A stretch of DNA of 63,915 bases, taken from Streptococcus pseudopneumoniae (lineage in GTDB: Bacteria > Bacillota > Bacilli > Lactobacillales > Streptococcaceae). The stretch covers positions 1 to 63,915 of the forward strand of contig NZ_JUUO01000121.1 in NCBI RefSeq assembly GCF_001074975.1, read 5' to 3'. Below, piece by piece: positions 28,490-37,372 of the stretch (within the stretch, counting starts at the first letter, position 1; every line of letters starts with the position of its first letter). The notes beneath the pieces were generated by a model that was given only the letters and a program-made list of their open reading frames with translations, was not told the origin of the DNA and ran no database searches. The position numbers and the translations under genes were made by a program.

Positions 28490-29860
28490 CTAGGAAAGCA
28501 CTTTGATTGCCAAGATTTCCTTGCCTTCTTTTATCAAGGGGTGACGGAAAAGCGAAAAGTACAGTTGGATGGTCATGGCAACCCAGATAAGGGGTTCGCA
28601 AAGGATAACTCCCTTATAGCCTGCCCAAGGGATAATCAAGATTACAAAAGCGATTTTCCCGATTAGTTCTATAAAGCTAGAAACCAGCGGAAGGACTTTT
28701 TGCCCCAAACCCTGCAAGCAATTGCGATAAATCAGCAAAAGACTCAAAATAGGATAAAAGGCTGAACTGATTTGCAAGTAGAGACTACCATTTTCTACCA
28801 AGTAACCATCCGTCGAACTAGCCAAAAAGGAAACCAAGGCTGGACTGGCAAAAAAGAGGAAGACACAAACAAAAACTGCCCAGGATATACTTAAACGGCT
28901 GCCGATTCGAAGACCTTGAACAATGCGGTCTGGGCGCTTAGCTCCTAGATTCTGAGAAACAAAGGTCGTCATCGACGCAGAAATAGCGGTCATAGGAAGA
29001 AGGGCGAAAGCCATAATGCGTCGAGCTGCCGTCTGGGCACTAATAATCACTGCACCAAAGGTATTAACAGAAGACTGTAAAATCACACTACCGATGGACA
29101 CAATTGAACTCATCAAGCCCATAGCCAAACCTTGCTCCAAGAGATCCGCATATAAAGCCTTATTCCACTTAAAGTGTTTGAGCTGAGGAAGTAGCTCAGG
29201 TACACTCTTTCGGATATAGTAGAAACAGAGTACCGCTGATAAGCCTTGCGAAATGATGGTAGCAAGTCCCGCGGATTGGACTCCAAGATGCAATTGCGTA
29301 ATAAAATAGAGATCCAAAACCACATTAACCAAGGCAGAGAAAACCAGAAAGCCAAGCGCAGCCAGACTATCACCAATGGATCTCAACAAACCTGCAAAGA
29401 GATTATAGGCAAAGCTGACACCGACACAGGTCACAATCATAGAAATATATTGATAGGACTGAGGAAGGATTTCAGCAGGGGTATCTAGGTACTGTAAAAG
29501 AGGATACAAACCAAGAAAGCCCAGCAACATAACCACAATACTCAACAGAGCACCTAAGATCCAGGTAGCTGCTACTGCTTCCTTGATTTTTGTGAAATTC
29601 CGAGCCCCGTAATAACGGGCAATAACAATCCCCATGCCATTTCCAACACCAAGAGTAAAACCTACAATCAGGTCAAAAATCGCTGTCGTCGCCCCTACCG
29701 CAGCCAAGGATTCTTGACCAAGAAAACGCCCAACAATCAAGACATCAGCAGTGTTATAGAGCTGTTGAAAAATATTTGATAGCAAGATTGGAAAGGCGAA
29801 GCTTAAGAGCGAGGGGAGAATCGGACCATGTATCAGGTCCACTGTTCGTTTTTTATTCAT
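28490..29860 (-). CDS. dinF: MATE-family efflux protein DinF
   Basis: The 456-residue protein has about 12 membrane segments and two MatE repeats (FPILLSNIFQQLYNTADVLI near residue 23, and the second half near 240). MATE transporters export organic cations or other toxic compounds using Na+ or H+. In pneumococcus dinF is the last gene of the competence-induced cinA-recA-dinF-lytA unit. Here it follows recA, but a terminator and a BOX lie between them, and no lytA follows. Confidence 0.92.
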   Translation of the reverse strand: MNKKRTVDLIHGPILPSLLSFAFPILLSNIFQQLYNTADVLIVGRFLGQESLAAVGATTAIFDLIVGFTLGVGNGMGIVIARYYGARNFTKIKEAVAATWILGALLSIVVMLLGFLGLYPLLQYLDTPAEILPQSYQYISMIVTCVGVSFAYNLFAGLLRSIGDSLAALGFLVFSALVNVVLDLYFITQLHLGVQSAGLATIISQGLSAVLCFYYIRKSVPELLPQLKHFKWNKALYADLLEQGLAMGLMSSIVSIGSVILQSSVNTFGAVIISAQTAARRIMAFALLPMTAISASMTTFVSQNLGAKRPDRIVQGLRIGSRLSISWAVFVCVFLFFASPALVSFLASSTDGYLVENGSLYLQISSAFYPILSLLLIYRNCLQGLGQKVLPLVSSFIELIGKIAFVILIIPWAGYKGVILCEPLIWVAMTIQLYFSLFRHPLIKEGKEILAIKVLS

Positions 29861-29913
29861 AAGGCTATTATATCAGCTTTCTAGAGGAGGAACAAGAAAC
29901 AGCAAACTATAGT

Positions 29914-30068
29914 TAATACTCTTCGAAAATCTCTTCAAACTGCGTCAGCGTCGCCTTACCGTAGGTATATGATACTGACTCTGTCAGTTCCATCCACAAC
30001 CTCAAAACAGTGGTTTGAGCAGCCTGCGGCTAGTTTCCTAGTTTGCTCTTTGATTTTCATTGAGTATA
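29914..30068 (+). repeat. Full BOX element between recA and dinF
   Basis: It runs from ATACTCTTCGAAAATCTCTT (boxA) through GCGTCGCCTTACCGTAGG and the boxB dyad to TTTGCTCTTTGATTTTCATT (boxC). It is oriented opposite to the copy on the other side of dinF. Confidence 0.92.
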
Positions 30069-30083
30069 ATCTAAAAATTTGAA

Positions 30084-30120
30084 CAAAAAAACGAAAAAGC
30101 AGTGGTTTTTCTCCACTACT
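30084..30120 (-). terminator. Intrinsic terminator after recA
   Basis: AGTAGTGG and CCACTGCT pair (one wobble), followed by TTTTTCGTTTTTTTG on the minus strand. Confidence 0.8.
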
Positions 30121-30128
30121 TTAACAAC

Positions 30129-31295
30129 TTATTCTTCAATTTCGATTTCAAGCTCATCGCCTAGATCAAGCGTTACTTCTTCATTCACAGAATCTGTTTG
30201 AACTGCTTCATCTTTTTTGCTTTCAGCAGCTTCTACAGAAGCTTCTTCTCCATCAATCAAACCAAATTGAACACGGACTTGATGGTCAATCTCATCAAAG
30301 ACTTCTGGGTGATCTGCCAAGTATTTCTTAGCATTTTCAGAACCTTGCCCAATTTTCTCATCCTTGTAAGAGTACCAAGCTCCTGCTTTTTTGATGATAT
30401 CCAAATCACTTGCAATCTTCAAAAGCTCACCAGTCTTAGAAATCCCTTCTCCGTACATGATTTCAACGAAGGCTTCCTTAAATGGTGGAGCCACCTTGTT
30501 TTTCACGACTTTAATTTTAGTTTCTTTACCGACATTGGTATCTTTTTGGTCACCAGTTCCCTTGATTTGTGTGCTTCCACGAACATCCAAGCGAACTGAA
30601 GCATAGAATTTCAGAGCACGTCCACCAGGAGTTGTTTCTGGATTTCCAAACATGACCCCAACTTTTTCACGCAATTGGTTGATAAAGATGGCAATTGTTT
30701 TGGTTTTATTGATAGAAGCACCAAGTTTACGCATGGCCTGGCTCATCATACGAGCCTGCAAACCAACGTGGCTATCTCCGATATCTCCATCAATTTCCGC
30801 ACGAGGTACAAGAGCAGCAACTGAGTCGACCACGACAAGATCTACAGCACCTGAGTCAATCAATTTTCCTGCAATTTCAAGACCTTGCTCTCCTGAGTCT
30901 GGTTGAGACAAGAGCAATTCGTCAATGTTGACACCAAGAGCCGCAGCATAAGCCGGATCGAGGGCATGTTCCGCATCGATAAAGGCCGCAATCCCACCTT
31001 CTTTTTGCGCTTGTGCAACTGCATGAAGGGCAACTGTTGTCTTACCAGATGATTCAGGCCCATAGATTTCGATGATACGTCCCTTAGGATAACCACCTGA
31101 ACCAAGGGCAATGTCAAGAGCCAAGGAACCTGAGCTCATCACTTGCACCTTTTGCTCGGCACGTTCACCCAAACGCATGATTGATCCTTTACCAAAGTCT
31201 TTCTCAATCAATTTAAGAGCATCATTCAAGGCTTTTTCACGTTCAGCCCCGAATTTTTTTGAAATTTCATCTAATTTTTTTGGTTTTTTCGCCAT
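30129..31295 (-). CDS. recA: Recombinase RecA
   Basis: This is the DNA strand-exchange ATPase used in repair and natural transformation. Walker A is GPESSGKTT near residue 79, Walker B is [13 protein letters not shown] near 155, and the DNA-binding loops include [20 protein letters not shown] near 214. The C-terminus is acidic ([17 protein letters not shown]), as usual. At 388 residues it matches streptococcal RecA. It follows cinA with about 54 bp between, and both are expected to be induced from the com box. Confidence 0.98.
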   Translation of the reverse strand: MAKKPKKLDEISKKFGAEREKALNDALKLIEKDFGKGSIMRLGERAEQKVQVMSSGSLALDIALGSGGYPKGRIIEIYGPESSGKTTVALHAVAQAQKEGGIAAFIDAEHALDPAYAAALGVNIDELLLSQPDSGEQGLEIAGKLIDSGAVDLVVVDSVAALVPRAEIDGDIGDSHVGLQARMMSQAMRKLGASINKTKTIAIFINQLREKVGVMFGNPETTPGGRALKFYASVRLDVRGSTQIKGTGDQKDTNVGKETKIKVVKNKVAPPFKEAFVEIMYGEGISKTGELLKIASDLDIIKKAGAWYSYKDEKIGQGSENAKKYLADHPEVFDEIDHQVRVQFGLIDGEEASVEAAESKKDEAVQTDSVNEEVTLDLGDELEIEIEE

Positions 31296-31349
31296 TCTAT
31301 TCTCCTACATTCTAATAGTCCTCAGACCTGTCTACTATTATATCAAAAG

Positions 31350-32606
31350 TTAGTCACTTAATAAAGCCTTGCGAACTAGGTTAAAGGCATGCATAACCGC
31401 AATGTGACGTACATCTGCTCGGCTTCTGCCTCCAATATTGACCTTGATGACCTCAGTTCCTTGCTCCTGAGCCAAGCCTATGAAGACTGTCCCAGCTGGG
31501 TGCCCTTCTAGGCTATCTGGTCCTGCCACGCCAGTCAAACTAATTCCAAAATCAGACTGGGTCTTGATTCGTGCCTGCTCAGCCATCTTCTGAGCTGTAA
31601 ATTCAGATACCACACCATGTTCTTCCAAATCCTTGGTAGGAATATCCAACATCCTTGATTTTTCCTCCAAGCTATAGGTCACAAAACCACCTTTAAATAT
31701 ACTTGAAGCACCCGGAAAATCCGCTACGCTAGCTTGAAAAAACCCTGCCGTCAAACTCTCTGCAGCCGTGATGGTTTTTCCTTGCCTTTTCAGTTCTTCT
31801 ACCACAATGCTAGCTAAACTAGTTTCTTCCCCATAGCCATAACAAAGATCTCGTAAAGAAAGTCCTTCAAAGGTTTGGCGATTCAAGATTTGCATTTCCA
31901 AGATATCCAGCACTTGATTCGCCTCTTCTTGATTGCTAGCTTTTGTTGACAGACGTAGAGTTACCTCTCCTGTCTTGGCATAAGGTGCCAAGGTCGGATC
32001 TGTTTGATTATCAATCAAATCAGCCAAAATCGTAACTAGCTGGCTCTCACCAATTCCAAAGAAACGAAGAACTCTGGAATAGAGCTTTCTCCCTGTCATT
32101 AACTTGGGTAGAAGTTGGTTTAAAACCATAGCTTTCAATTCACTTGGTGGACCTGGAAGGACGACGTAGGTCACTCCATTGACTTCCAAAATGCCTCCCA
32201 CAGCCAGTCCTGTTTCGTTTGGCAGTGGAGTCGCTCCTTCTACAATTTGAGCTTGTCTTTCGTTATTCGGTGTTCGGGCATAGTCTGGTCTCTGGGCAAA
32301 AAAGACATCCAACTTCTCCTGTGCCTGAGGATCGAAGACTAATTCTTTCCCTAAAAATTTAGCTAGAGTTTGTTTGGTCAAATCATCCTCAGTCGGTCCC
32401 AAACCACCTGTCAAAATCACCAGACTGCTACGTTGACTGGCAATCTCAAGCAGGGATAAAAGACGAGCTTCATTGTCTCCTACAGACGTCTGAAAATATA
32501 CATCTACCCCAATCTCTGCTAGTTTTTCCGATAAAAACTGGGCATTAGTGTTGACAATCTGTCCTGTCAAAATTTCTGTTCCAACAGCAATGATTTCTGC
32601 TTTCAT
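31350..32606 (-). CDS. cinA: Competence-induced protein CinA
   Basis: CinA is a late competence protein that has been linked to RecA at the membrane. The family also includes NMN deamidases and ADP-ribose pyrophosphatases. The N-terminal molybdopterin-binding-like domain has [16 protein letters not shown] near residue 14 and [12 protein letters not shown] near 70. The C-terminal CinA domain has AESLTAGF near 283 and [16 protein letters not shown] near 365. The frame starts at 32618, but the ATG at 32606 follows GGGAGG and gives 418 residues. A perfect com box lies about 20 bp upstream. Confidence 0.95.
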   Translation of the reverse strand: MKAEIIAVGTEILTGQIVNTNAQFLSEKLAEIGVDVYFQTSVGDNEARLLSLLEIASQRSSLVILTGGLGPTEDDLTKQTLAKFLGKELVFDPQAQEKLDVFFAQRPDYARTPNNERQAQIVEGATPLPNETGLAVGGILEVNGVTYVVLPGPPSELKAMVLNQLLPKLMTGRKLYSRVLRFFGIGESQLVTILADLIDNQTDPTLAPYAKTGEVTLRLSTKASNQEEANQVLDILEMQILNRQTFEGLSLRDLCYGYGEETSLASIVVEELKRQGKTITAAESLTAGFFQASVADFPGASSIFKGGFVTYSLEEKSRMLDIPTKDLEEHGVVSEFTAQKMAEQARIKTQSDFGISLTGVAGPDSLEGHPAGTVFIGLAQEQGTEVIKVNIGGRSRADVRHIAVMHAFNLVRKALLSD

Positions 32607-32623
32607 GTTTCCTCCCACCTATC

Positions 32624-32631
32624 TATTCGTA
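32624..32631 (-). promoter_or_regulatory. Com box (SigX/ComX promoter element) of cinA-recA
   Basis: The minus strand carries TACGAATA, the consensus com box, with a T/A-rich stretch before it. It lies about 18-25 nt from the cinA start codon, so the leader would be very short. Confidence 0.92.
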
Positions 32632-32638
32632 TTTTTTT

Positions 32639-32666
32639 GAAAAAATCGCAGGAAATTTCCCACGAT
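32639..32666 (-). terminator. Intrinsic terminator after lytR
   Basis: ATCGTGGGAAATTTCCTGCGAT is a long stem, followed by TTTTTTC on the minus strand, immediately before the com box. It insulates cinA from lytR transcription. Confidence 0.85.
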
Positions 32667-32692
32667 TGATTTTTTTATTTATAGTAAGAAAG

Positions 32693-33709
32693 TTAGTTGT
32701 CTACGTCACCAACAGGCACCCGTCCAAATAAATCTTCAAATAAGACAACATTTGTTTCAAGCTGAGTGACTTCTTCTTGTTCCAAAGAACGTCTCAAAAG
32801 ATTCTGCATTTCCAACATGTGGTTTCTCGTAACAATTTGATAAGAAACACCTTGAAGCATCTCTCCTTCACCCTTCAACTGTTGTGTTTCAATAGTTTTA
32901 AATGAATCTTTGTAGCCCAATAAGCTTGGAATACTTTTCGCAGATAGATCAATATTAGTCTGCATATTAGTACTTAGGGCTTTTAAGATAGACTGATAGT
33001 GACTGACACTATTCAAACTAAGAACCTTTTCAACAACTTTTTGAATGACTTCACGCTGACGCTTTTGACGACCATAGTCTCCTTCTGGGTCTTGATAACG
33101 CATACGTGAATAAACAAGCGCTTCTTCTCCATTTATTGTCTGCTCTCCAACACCGATAGAAATGGTGTTAAATTCTTCTTGGTCACTGATAGAGATTGGG
33201 AAACCTAGTGTATTATTAACCGTAATACCTCCAACTGCATCTACCAATTGTTGCAATCCTTGCATATTAACCATAATGTAGCGATCAATATGGAGGTTCA
33301 TCATCTTTTGAATTGTTTCTATCGCAAGTTCTGCTCCACCACCAGCATAGGCAGCGTTTAGCTTCGCTTCTTCAATACTACCATCTTTATGTTGAATTTT
33401 AGTCAGGATATCACGTTCCAAACTCATCATCGTCGTTCTCTTTGTGTGAGGGTTAACAGTCAACAGAATCATGGAATCACTATTTCCAGCCCATTGATCT
33501 GTACGCTCTACGTTCCCAGTATCAACCCCCATCAAAAGAATAGTTAATGGTTCAGTCGCCTCAATAACATTGGTTTCTTCTCCTATTTTTTTATAGGTTT
33601 TTGCCAAAGTCTCTGTACCTTGCTGATAAATAGTATAAGCAAAAACACCGACACCCAAAACTGTCACAGCTAGAAAAGCTAGCACCATTCCAATAATTTT
33701 TTTAACCAT
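32693..33709 (-). CDS. lytR: LytR-CpsA-Psr (LCP) family cell-wall ligase
   Basis: This membrane-anchored enzyme transfers teichoic acid or capsule polymers from undecaprenyl carrier to peptidoglycan. The N-terminus has one membrane helix (IIGMVLAFLAVTVLGVGVFA, residues 5-24). The LCP domain follows, with ILLMGVDTGN near 57, NSDSMILLTVNPHTKRTTMM near 77 and SRMRYQDPEGDYGRQKRQRE near 200, including the key Arg and Asp residues. At 338 residues it is complete. Its position next to cinA fits the pneumococcal LytR rather than Cps2A or Psr. Confidence 0.9.
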   Translation of the reverse strand: MVKKIIGMVLAFLAVTVLGVGVFAYTIYQQGTETLAKTYKKIGEETNVIEATEPLTILLMGVDTGNVERTDQWAGNSDSMILLTVNPHTKRTTMMSLERDILTKIQHKDGSIEEAKLNAAYAGGGAELAIETIQKMMNLHIDRYIMVNMQGLQQLVDAVGGITVNNTLGFPISISDQEEFNTISIGVGEQTINGEEALVYSRMRYQDPEGDYGRQKRQREVIQKVVEKVLSLNSVSHYQSILKALSTNMQTNIDLSAKSIPSLLGYKDSFKTIETQQLKGEGEMLQGVSYQIVTRNHMLEMQNLLRRSLEQEEVTQLETNVVLFEDLFGRVPVGDVDN

Positions 33710-33716
33710 ATTTCTA

Positions 33717-34235
33717 CTAATCTATCAGTTTACCCATCAAGTAAACGTCGATAAAGTCCCCTTCTTCTATGTACGCACCGCGCTCTTGTCTACCTTCAAT
33801 TACAAAACCATATTTTTGATACAGATGAACTGCAGCTTGATTACGAATTTGGACAGTCAGTTGGAGACGACGCAGAATACCACTAGTCTGCGCCCACTCT
33901 ATCGCTTCTTCTAGCAAAAAACTTCCCAAGCCATTATTCCAATATCTTTTTCCAATCACAATGAAGAGATCTCCAATATGACGGACTCTCTTGCGCTGGT
34001 CAGCTGTAATATTTACAATACCAGCAATTTTATCATTTAAAAATGCAAGTAAGGTTATCTGATTGTTCGAACTAGCTTGCTTGTTGAGGAATATTTCCAT
34101 CTCCTCACTGGTCAAGAGAATACCATCTCTGTCCAGGCTGGTAAAATCTGTTTCTACACTGACACGATTTAAAAATGTCACTAATTCAGCAGCATCTTTA
34201 GGCTCTGCTTCCCTAATGAGCAATTCATACTCCAT
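33717..34235 (-). CDS. GNAT-family N-acetyltransferase
   Basis: The 172-residue protein has the GNAT fold. The acetyl-CoA loop region IGKRYWNNGLGSFLLEEA is near residue 92 and the C-terminal NQAAVHLYQKYGFVIEGR near 132. Substrate unknown; the neighbourhood (tsaE, lytR) is a common streptococcal arrangement and does not define it. It overlaps the tsaE end by 11 bp and lies 7 bp before lytR, so the three are one transcript. Confidence 0.9.
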   Translation of the reverse strand: MEYELLIREAEPKDAAELVTFLNRVSVETDFTSLDRDGILLTSEEMEIFLNKQASSNNQITLLAFLNDKIAGIVNITADQRKRVRHIGDLFIVIGKRYWNNGLGSFLLEEAIEWAQTSGILRRLQLTVQIRNQAAVHLYQKYGFVIEGRQERGAYIEEGDFIDVYLMGKLID

Positions 34236-34668
34236 GTTGAAGCTCCTCTAACAATTTCTCAGCACGCAATCCCTTTGCCTGAAAATTTAAACGGCGTCCG
34301 TCTCCTTCTTTTAGAATTTCCAATTCTAAATAATCATCTGGCAAGGCATCTCCTAAGAGATTGCCCCACTCAATAACAGTCGCGCCTCCACCAAAGAGAA
34401 ACTCATCCAAATCAATAGAATCAGCATCCCCCTCAATACGATAAACATCTAAATGATAAAGCGGAAGACGTCCCTCATATTCTCTCACGATAGTATAGGT
34501 TGGACTTTTAATCATCTGAGAAATCTGTAAGCCTTTTGCAAGTCCTTTAGTAAAGGTCGTTTTACCTGCGCCCAGTTCTCCAGTTAAGATTAAAACATCA
34601 TTCTTTTCTAATAAATAACCCAAACGCTCCCCTAAGGACTGTAACTCTTCTTCGTTTTTAGTGTACAT
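34225..34668 (-). CDS. tsaE: tRNA threonylcarbamoyladenosine biosynthesis protein TsaE
   Basis: This small P-loop ATPase works with TsaB and TsaD to make the universal t6A37 tRNA modification. Walker A is GELGAGKTTFTKGL near residue 31, and further TsaE motifs include SPTYTIVREYEG near 56 and HLDVYRI near 73. At 147 residues it is typical. It is the first gene of the tsaE-GNAT-lytR unit. Confidence 0.95.
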   Translation of the reverse strand: MYTKNEEELQSLGERLGYLLEKNDVLILTGELGAGKTTFTKGLAKGLQISQMIKSPTYTIVREYEGRLPLYHLDVYRIEGDADSIDLDEFLFGGGATVIEWGNLLGDALPDDYLELEILKEGDGRRLNFQAKGLRAEKLLEELQHGV

Positions 34669-34752
34669 ATTTCTATTATACCAAAAAGTTTTATTTTGTG
34701 TCTATTTTCCTGCTAAACTTACCATCATAACATCCATAAAAACAGGCTTTCC

Positions 34753-35373
34753 CTAAAAGAAAATGAGCGTAGCAATGACCAATACAAGATCTCGGAAAAT
34801 ATGACCATAAAAGGAAACTTCCTTTTTAACAGAATTTGGGACAAGATAGGCTGCAAAAAACAAACCCAGTCCAATATAAATCAGAAGTGAGACAATAGTC
34901 ATTGGATTTCTTAAGAAGAGAAGTGTTGCTAAAATAGTCACCAAAACTGTCTTTTTTCTATCTAGCATAGCAAGCAAATCGCGCATGTATTTTTTCAAGG
35001 GTAAAAAAATCAGCAAATCTAGTCCAAATAGGAAAAAGAAGGATGGCAATAAAAAGTCAACTAATTCTTGCTGCAGCGTATTTTTGATGAACAAGTTATC
35101 TGACAAGACAAGAACAGCTCCTAACAAATTAATTAAGAGCAGGATACTGTAAAAAAGCTTCACTGACTGCTTACTGGCTAGGACACTATGGACTTCTTGC
35201 TTACGAGTATAAAGATAATTTACTCCAGCACAGATTCCTGAAACGAAGACCATACTTCCGATGAAAAAAGCTGTACTTTGTTTAAAGGACAAGATGCATT
35301 CTTTCCATAGGAAACAGCTACTCAAACTGATTTGAATTAAAGCTAACAAAAATAAGATTCTCATTGATTTCAT
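34753..35373 (-). CDS. Hypothetical polytopic membrane protein
   Basis: A 206-residue protein with about six hydrophobic segments (near residues 4-22, 30-50, 70-88, 110-127, 140-170 and 190-206) and no recognised catalytic motif. The ribosome site GGGAG lies before the ATG at 35373. It corresponds by position to a conserved gene between tprA and tsaE in pneumococcus. Function unknown. Confidence 0.75.
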   Translation of the reverse strand: MKSMRILFLLALIQISLSSCFLWKECILSFKQSTAFFIGSMVFVSGICAGVNYLYTRKQEVHSVLASKQSVKLFYSILLLINLLGAVLVLSDNLFIKNTLQQELVDFLLPSFFFLFGLDLLIFLPLKKYMRDLLAMLDRKKTVLVTILATLLFLRNPMTIVSLLIYIGLGLFFAAYLVPNSVKKEVSFYGHIFRDLVLVIATLIFF

Positions 35374-35477
35374 CTTTTCTCTCCCTTCCTACCAATCATT
35401 ATACTAGGAGAAAAGAGAGAACTGTTTCCAATCTTCTCAAATGTCTCTTTAAGACGCTAAACAAACACCAGAGACTA

Positions 35478-35550
35478 ATACTCAATGAAAACCAAAGAGC
35501 AACCTGCAGCTAGAGCTGACGTGGTTTGAAGAGATTTTAGAAGAATATAA
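35478..35550 (-). repeat. Short, internally deleted BOX element
   Basis: Only about 73 bp: the boxC end (ATACTCAATGAAAACCAAAG) joins almost directly to GAGCTGACGTGGTTTGAAGA and AGAAGAATATAA. The boxB unit and most of boxA are missing. Confidence 0.75.
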
Positions 35551-35554
35551 ACTT

Positions 35555-35590
35555 GAAATAAGACTGATAGTATTAATTTCACTATCAGCC
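35555..35590 (-). terminator. Intrinsic terminator after tprA
   Basis: GGCTGATAGT and ACTATCAGTC pair on the minus strand, followed by TTATTTC. Confidence 0.75.
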
Positions 35591-35636
35591 TTACAGGTTA
35601 TTTAACGTTTCAGAAAAACTATAATATCAAGATTAA

Positions 35637-36500
35637 CTAAACAGTATCTAATTCCTTCAAATAATTTTCTATCTTCATCAACATTAAAGGATTGTTATAA
35701 ATCTTACATAACTCTCTTGCTTCTAAATAATAATTTTTGACTTGTTCTTTGTCTAGAAATTTGGCTCCAGCATTTCCTATAAGAATAAGTAGGGGAGCCA
35801 GTTGGTAGCTTGTCTGTCTTTGTTTACAGAGTTCAATCGTCTCAAGAGCTTCTTGGATGGCTTCGTTATATTTTTCCTTTGACACTAGGTAGTGAGCGTA
35901 GTTGTAACGAACTCTGATGTAGCCAAATAAAAACTCTTGATGCTCAAAATTTTTTGTCTGATATAACTCCATCAAATGAGAGTAGTTTGCCTCATATTCT
36001 TGTTCACGACCCACTAAGGAATAGAAATTAGATAGAGTATTCAACGCCTTTAAATAAATCAGAGTATTTGAGGAGACTTTTAATAATATATTTTCCAATG
36101 AAGAAATTGCCTCACACTTACTGTCATATTGATAGAAGTCAATAATAGCTTTAATCCATTCAAGGTAAGTTCGGTCTTCTAGTGTTAGAAAAGTACTTCG
36201 TTCAATCTCTATTCTATAAATATATTCCAAATCGTCATAATTTCTATCATCTAATAGACGAGCAGATAATTGCTTGAAATTAGAGAGGTTAGATTTAATT
36301 TCAATTTGTTCATTAAAAAAATAATCTAATGGCACTTCGAGTCGTTGTGAGAGTTTGAACAAAAGGTCTGCGGATGGAATGAAATGCCCTCTCTCAATTT
36401 TACTAATCTGACTTTGTTCACAAATTCCTTCTGCAAGAGTTTGTTGGGAGAGACCTAACTCTTTTCTTTTCAATCTGAATTTCTCTGCGAGTGTATTCAT
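35637..36500 (-). CDS. tprA: TprA-type transcription factor (XRE-TPR, PlcR/Rgg-like)
   Basis: This is a peptide-responsive cytoplasmic regulator. Residues about 5-62 form an XRE HTH (LSQQTLAEGICEQSQISKIE), followed by TPR helices to residue 287 that would bind a re-imported signal peptide. It is transcribed divergently from a gene encoding a peptide ending SNGLDVGKAD, the known pneumococcal PhrA signal. In pneumococcus TprA represses a lanthipeptide cluster until PhrA relieves it. Here the expected lanthipeptide genes are absent. TTGCTA and TATAAT with 17 bp spacing (36535-36563) form its promoter. Confidence 0.9.
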   Translation of the reverse strand: MNTLAEKFRLKRKELGLSQQTLAEGICEQSQISKIERGHFIPSADLLFKLSQRLEVPLDYFFNEQIEIKSNLSNFKQLSARLLDDRNYDDLEYIYRIEIERSTFLTLEDRTYLEWIKAIIDFYQYDSKCEAISSLENILLKVSSNTLIYLKALNTLSNFYSLVGREQEYEANYSHLMELYQTKNFEHQEFLFGYIRVRYNYAHYLVSKEKYNEAIQEALETIELCKQRQTSYQLAPLLILIGNAGAKFLDKEQVKNYYLEARELCKIYNNPLMLMKIENYLKELDTV

Positions 36501-36534
36501 TAAAGATAATAATCCTTCCTATTTGCTTAATTTC

Positions 36535-36563
36535 ATTATAAAATTTTTAGTTCAAAATAGCAA
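36535..36563 (-). promoter_or_regulatory. tprA promoter
   Basis: TTGCTA (36558-36563) and TATAAT (36535-36540) are 17 bp apart on the minus strand. Confidence 0.6.
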
Positions 36564-36631
36564 GTTAAAGGAATAAAAAAATTCTTCATGGTAATAAACT
36601 GTAAAAAAAGTCAAAAATTACATAAAAATGC

Positions 36632-36660
36632 TTGGCTAAATAAAATATATCTGTTAAAAT
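36632..36660 (+). promoter_or_regulatory. phrA promoter
   Basis: TTGGCT (36632-36637) and extended -10 TGTTAAAAT (TAAAAT 36655-36660) are 17 bp apart. Transcription would start near 36667, which excludes the upstream ATG at 36662 as the start codon of phrA. Confidence 0.65.
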
Positions 36661-36691
36661 AATGATAATGAAAAAGAAAAGGGTTTCACGA

Positions 36692-36862
36692 ATGAAGAAA
36701 AATTGTGGAATTCAAAAATTAGCTATATTAGCATTACTATGTGTTTTTACATTTAGTAACACAATTCCTTACCAACAGTTTATTCAGAAGAATAAACAAT
36801 TGGAGATTCGAGTGCAATCGCAAAAGAAGTCCAATGGTCTTGATGTTGGGAAGGCAGATTGA
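36692..36862 (+). CDS. phrA: PhrA signal peptide precursor
   Basis: The 56-residue pre-peptide has a basic start, a hydrophobic secretion segment (LAILALLCVFTFSNTIP) and a polar tail. The last ten residues are SNGLDVGKAD, identical to the C-terminal peptide known for pneumococcal PhrA, whose active form is processed outside and taken back by the Ami oligopeptide permease. The ATG at 36692 follows AAAGGG and lies about 25 nt after the expected transcription start. An upstream frame beginning at 36662 overlaps the promoter and is not used. It is divergent from tprA. Confidence 0.92.
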   Translation: MKKNCGIQKLAILALLCVFTFSNTIPYQQFIQKNKQLEIRVQSQKKSNGLDVGKAD

Positions 36863-37070
36863 TTTCGTATTACTTTAAAATTCAACTATTTAGAGAAAGG
36901 TATTCTGATGAGAGCTTGTAACAATACCAGATAGATATAAGAAGGGAGATGTTTGATAAAATGCTTTCATAGCTAACCAACTGTTGAAAATTATGAGTTA
37001 CAAAATCTAAAGTATTTAAGATTAGTTTATAAAATTAGGTCTCTGCCTGTAGAAAGGAACGTGCAGTTAG
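36863..37070 (+). other. Gene-free stretch after phrA
   Basis: About 200 bp of AT-rich sequence with no sustained frame. TTTAAG followed five bases later by TTTATA (about 37015-37031) loosely resembles a CiaR-type repeat but is weak. It leads into the decayed bacteriocin gene. Confidence 0.4.
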
Positions 37071-37083
37071 AAAGGAGGAAAAA

Positions 37084-37257
37084 ATAGGATACTATAATTC
37101 AGACTGAGATTTCTAATTAAAATATGTAGTTGCATCATCCCTTGCCGTTTTGGCATTTAGTTTGGCTCTTCCTGTTTTGGTAGCTTCTCACCGTGGTGGC
37201 GAGTGGACCTATGGAGGCTATCATGATCCAAATAATTGGGGAGCAAGTTACATTTGA
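37084..37257 (+). pseudogene. Decayed lactococcin-972-type bacteriocin precursor
   Basis: A strong ribosome site (AAAGGAGG, 37071-37078) is followed, at the correct distance, by ATA instead of ATG. In the same frame come two stops (TGA, TAA). The frame then reads a clear secretion signal (VVASSLAVLAFSLALPVLVA) and the mature start SHRGGEWTYGG, then YHDPNNWGASYI and stop. The Gly-Gly-x-Trp-x-Tyr-Gly start is the lactococcin 972 family hallmark. Family precursors are about 90-100 residues, so the core is also cut short at about half. The gene immediately precedes the family's membrane protein and ABC ATPase. Confidence 0.8.
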
Positions 37258-37327
37258 TGCGGGATGGTAAAGAATAATTGAAGAAGATTCTTTTATCAAT
37301 AGTTTAGTAAGCTTGTTAGTTTATAGA

Positions 37328-37355
37328 GGGCAGGGGTATTTCTGCCCGCTGTTTT
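37328..37355 (+). terminator. Hairpin between bacteriocin remnant and transporter genes
   Basis: GGGCAG and CTGCCC pair around GGGTATTT and are followed by GCTGTTTT. It looks like a partial terminator that would lower transporter expression relative to the toxin gene. Confidence 0.55.
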
Positions 37356-37372
37356 AGAATAAGGAATGCACT

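Noticed and set aside
37015..37031. CiaR-type direct repeat TTTAAG-N5-TTTATA
   Set aside because: The second half differs at two positions and no well-placed -10 or small RNA terminator follows.
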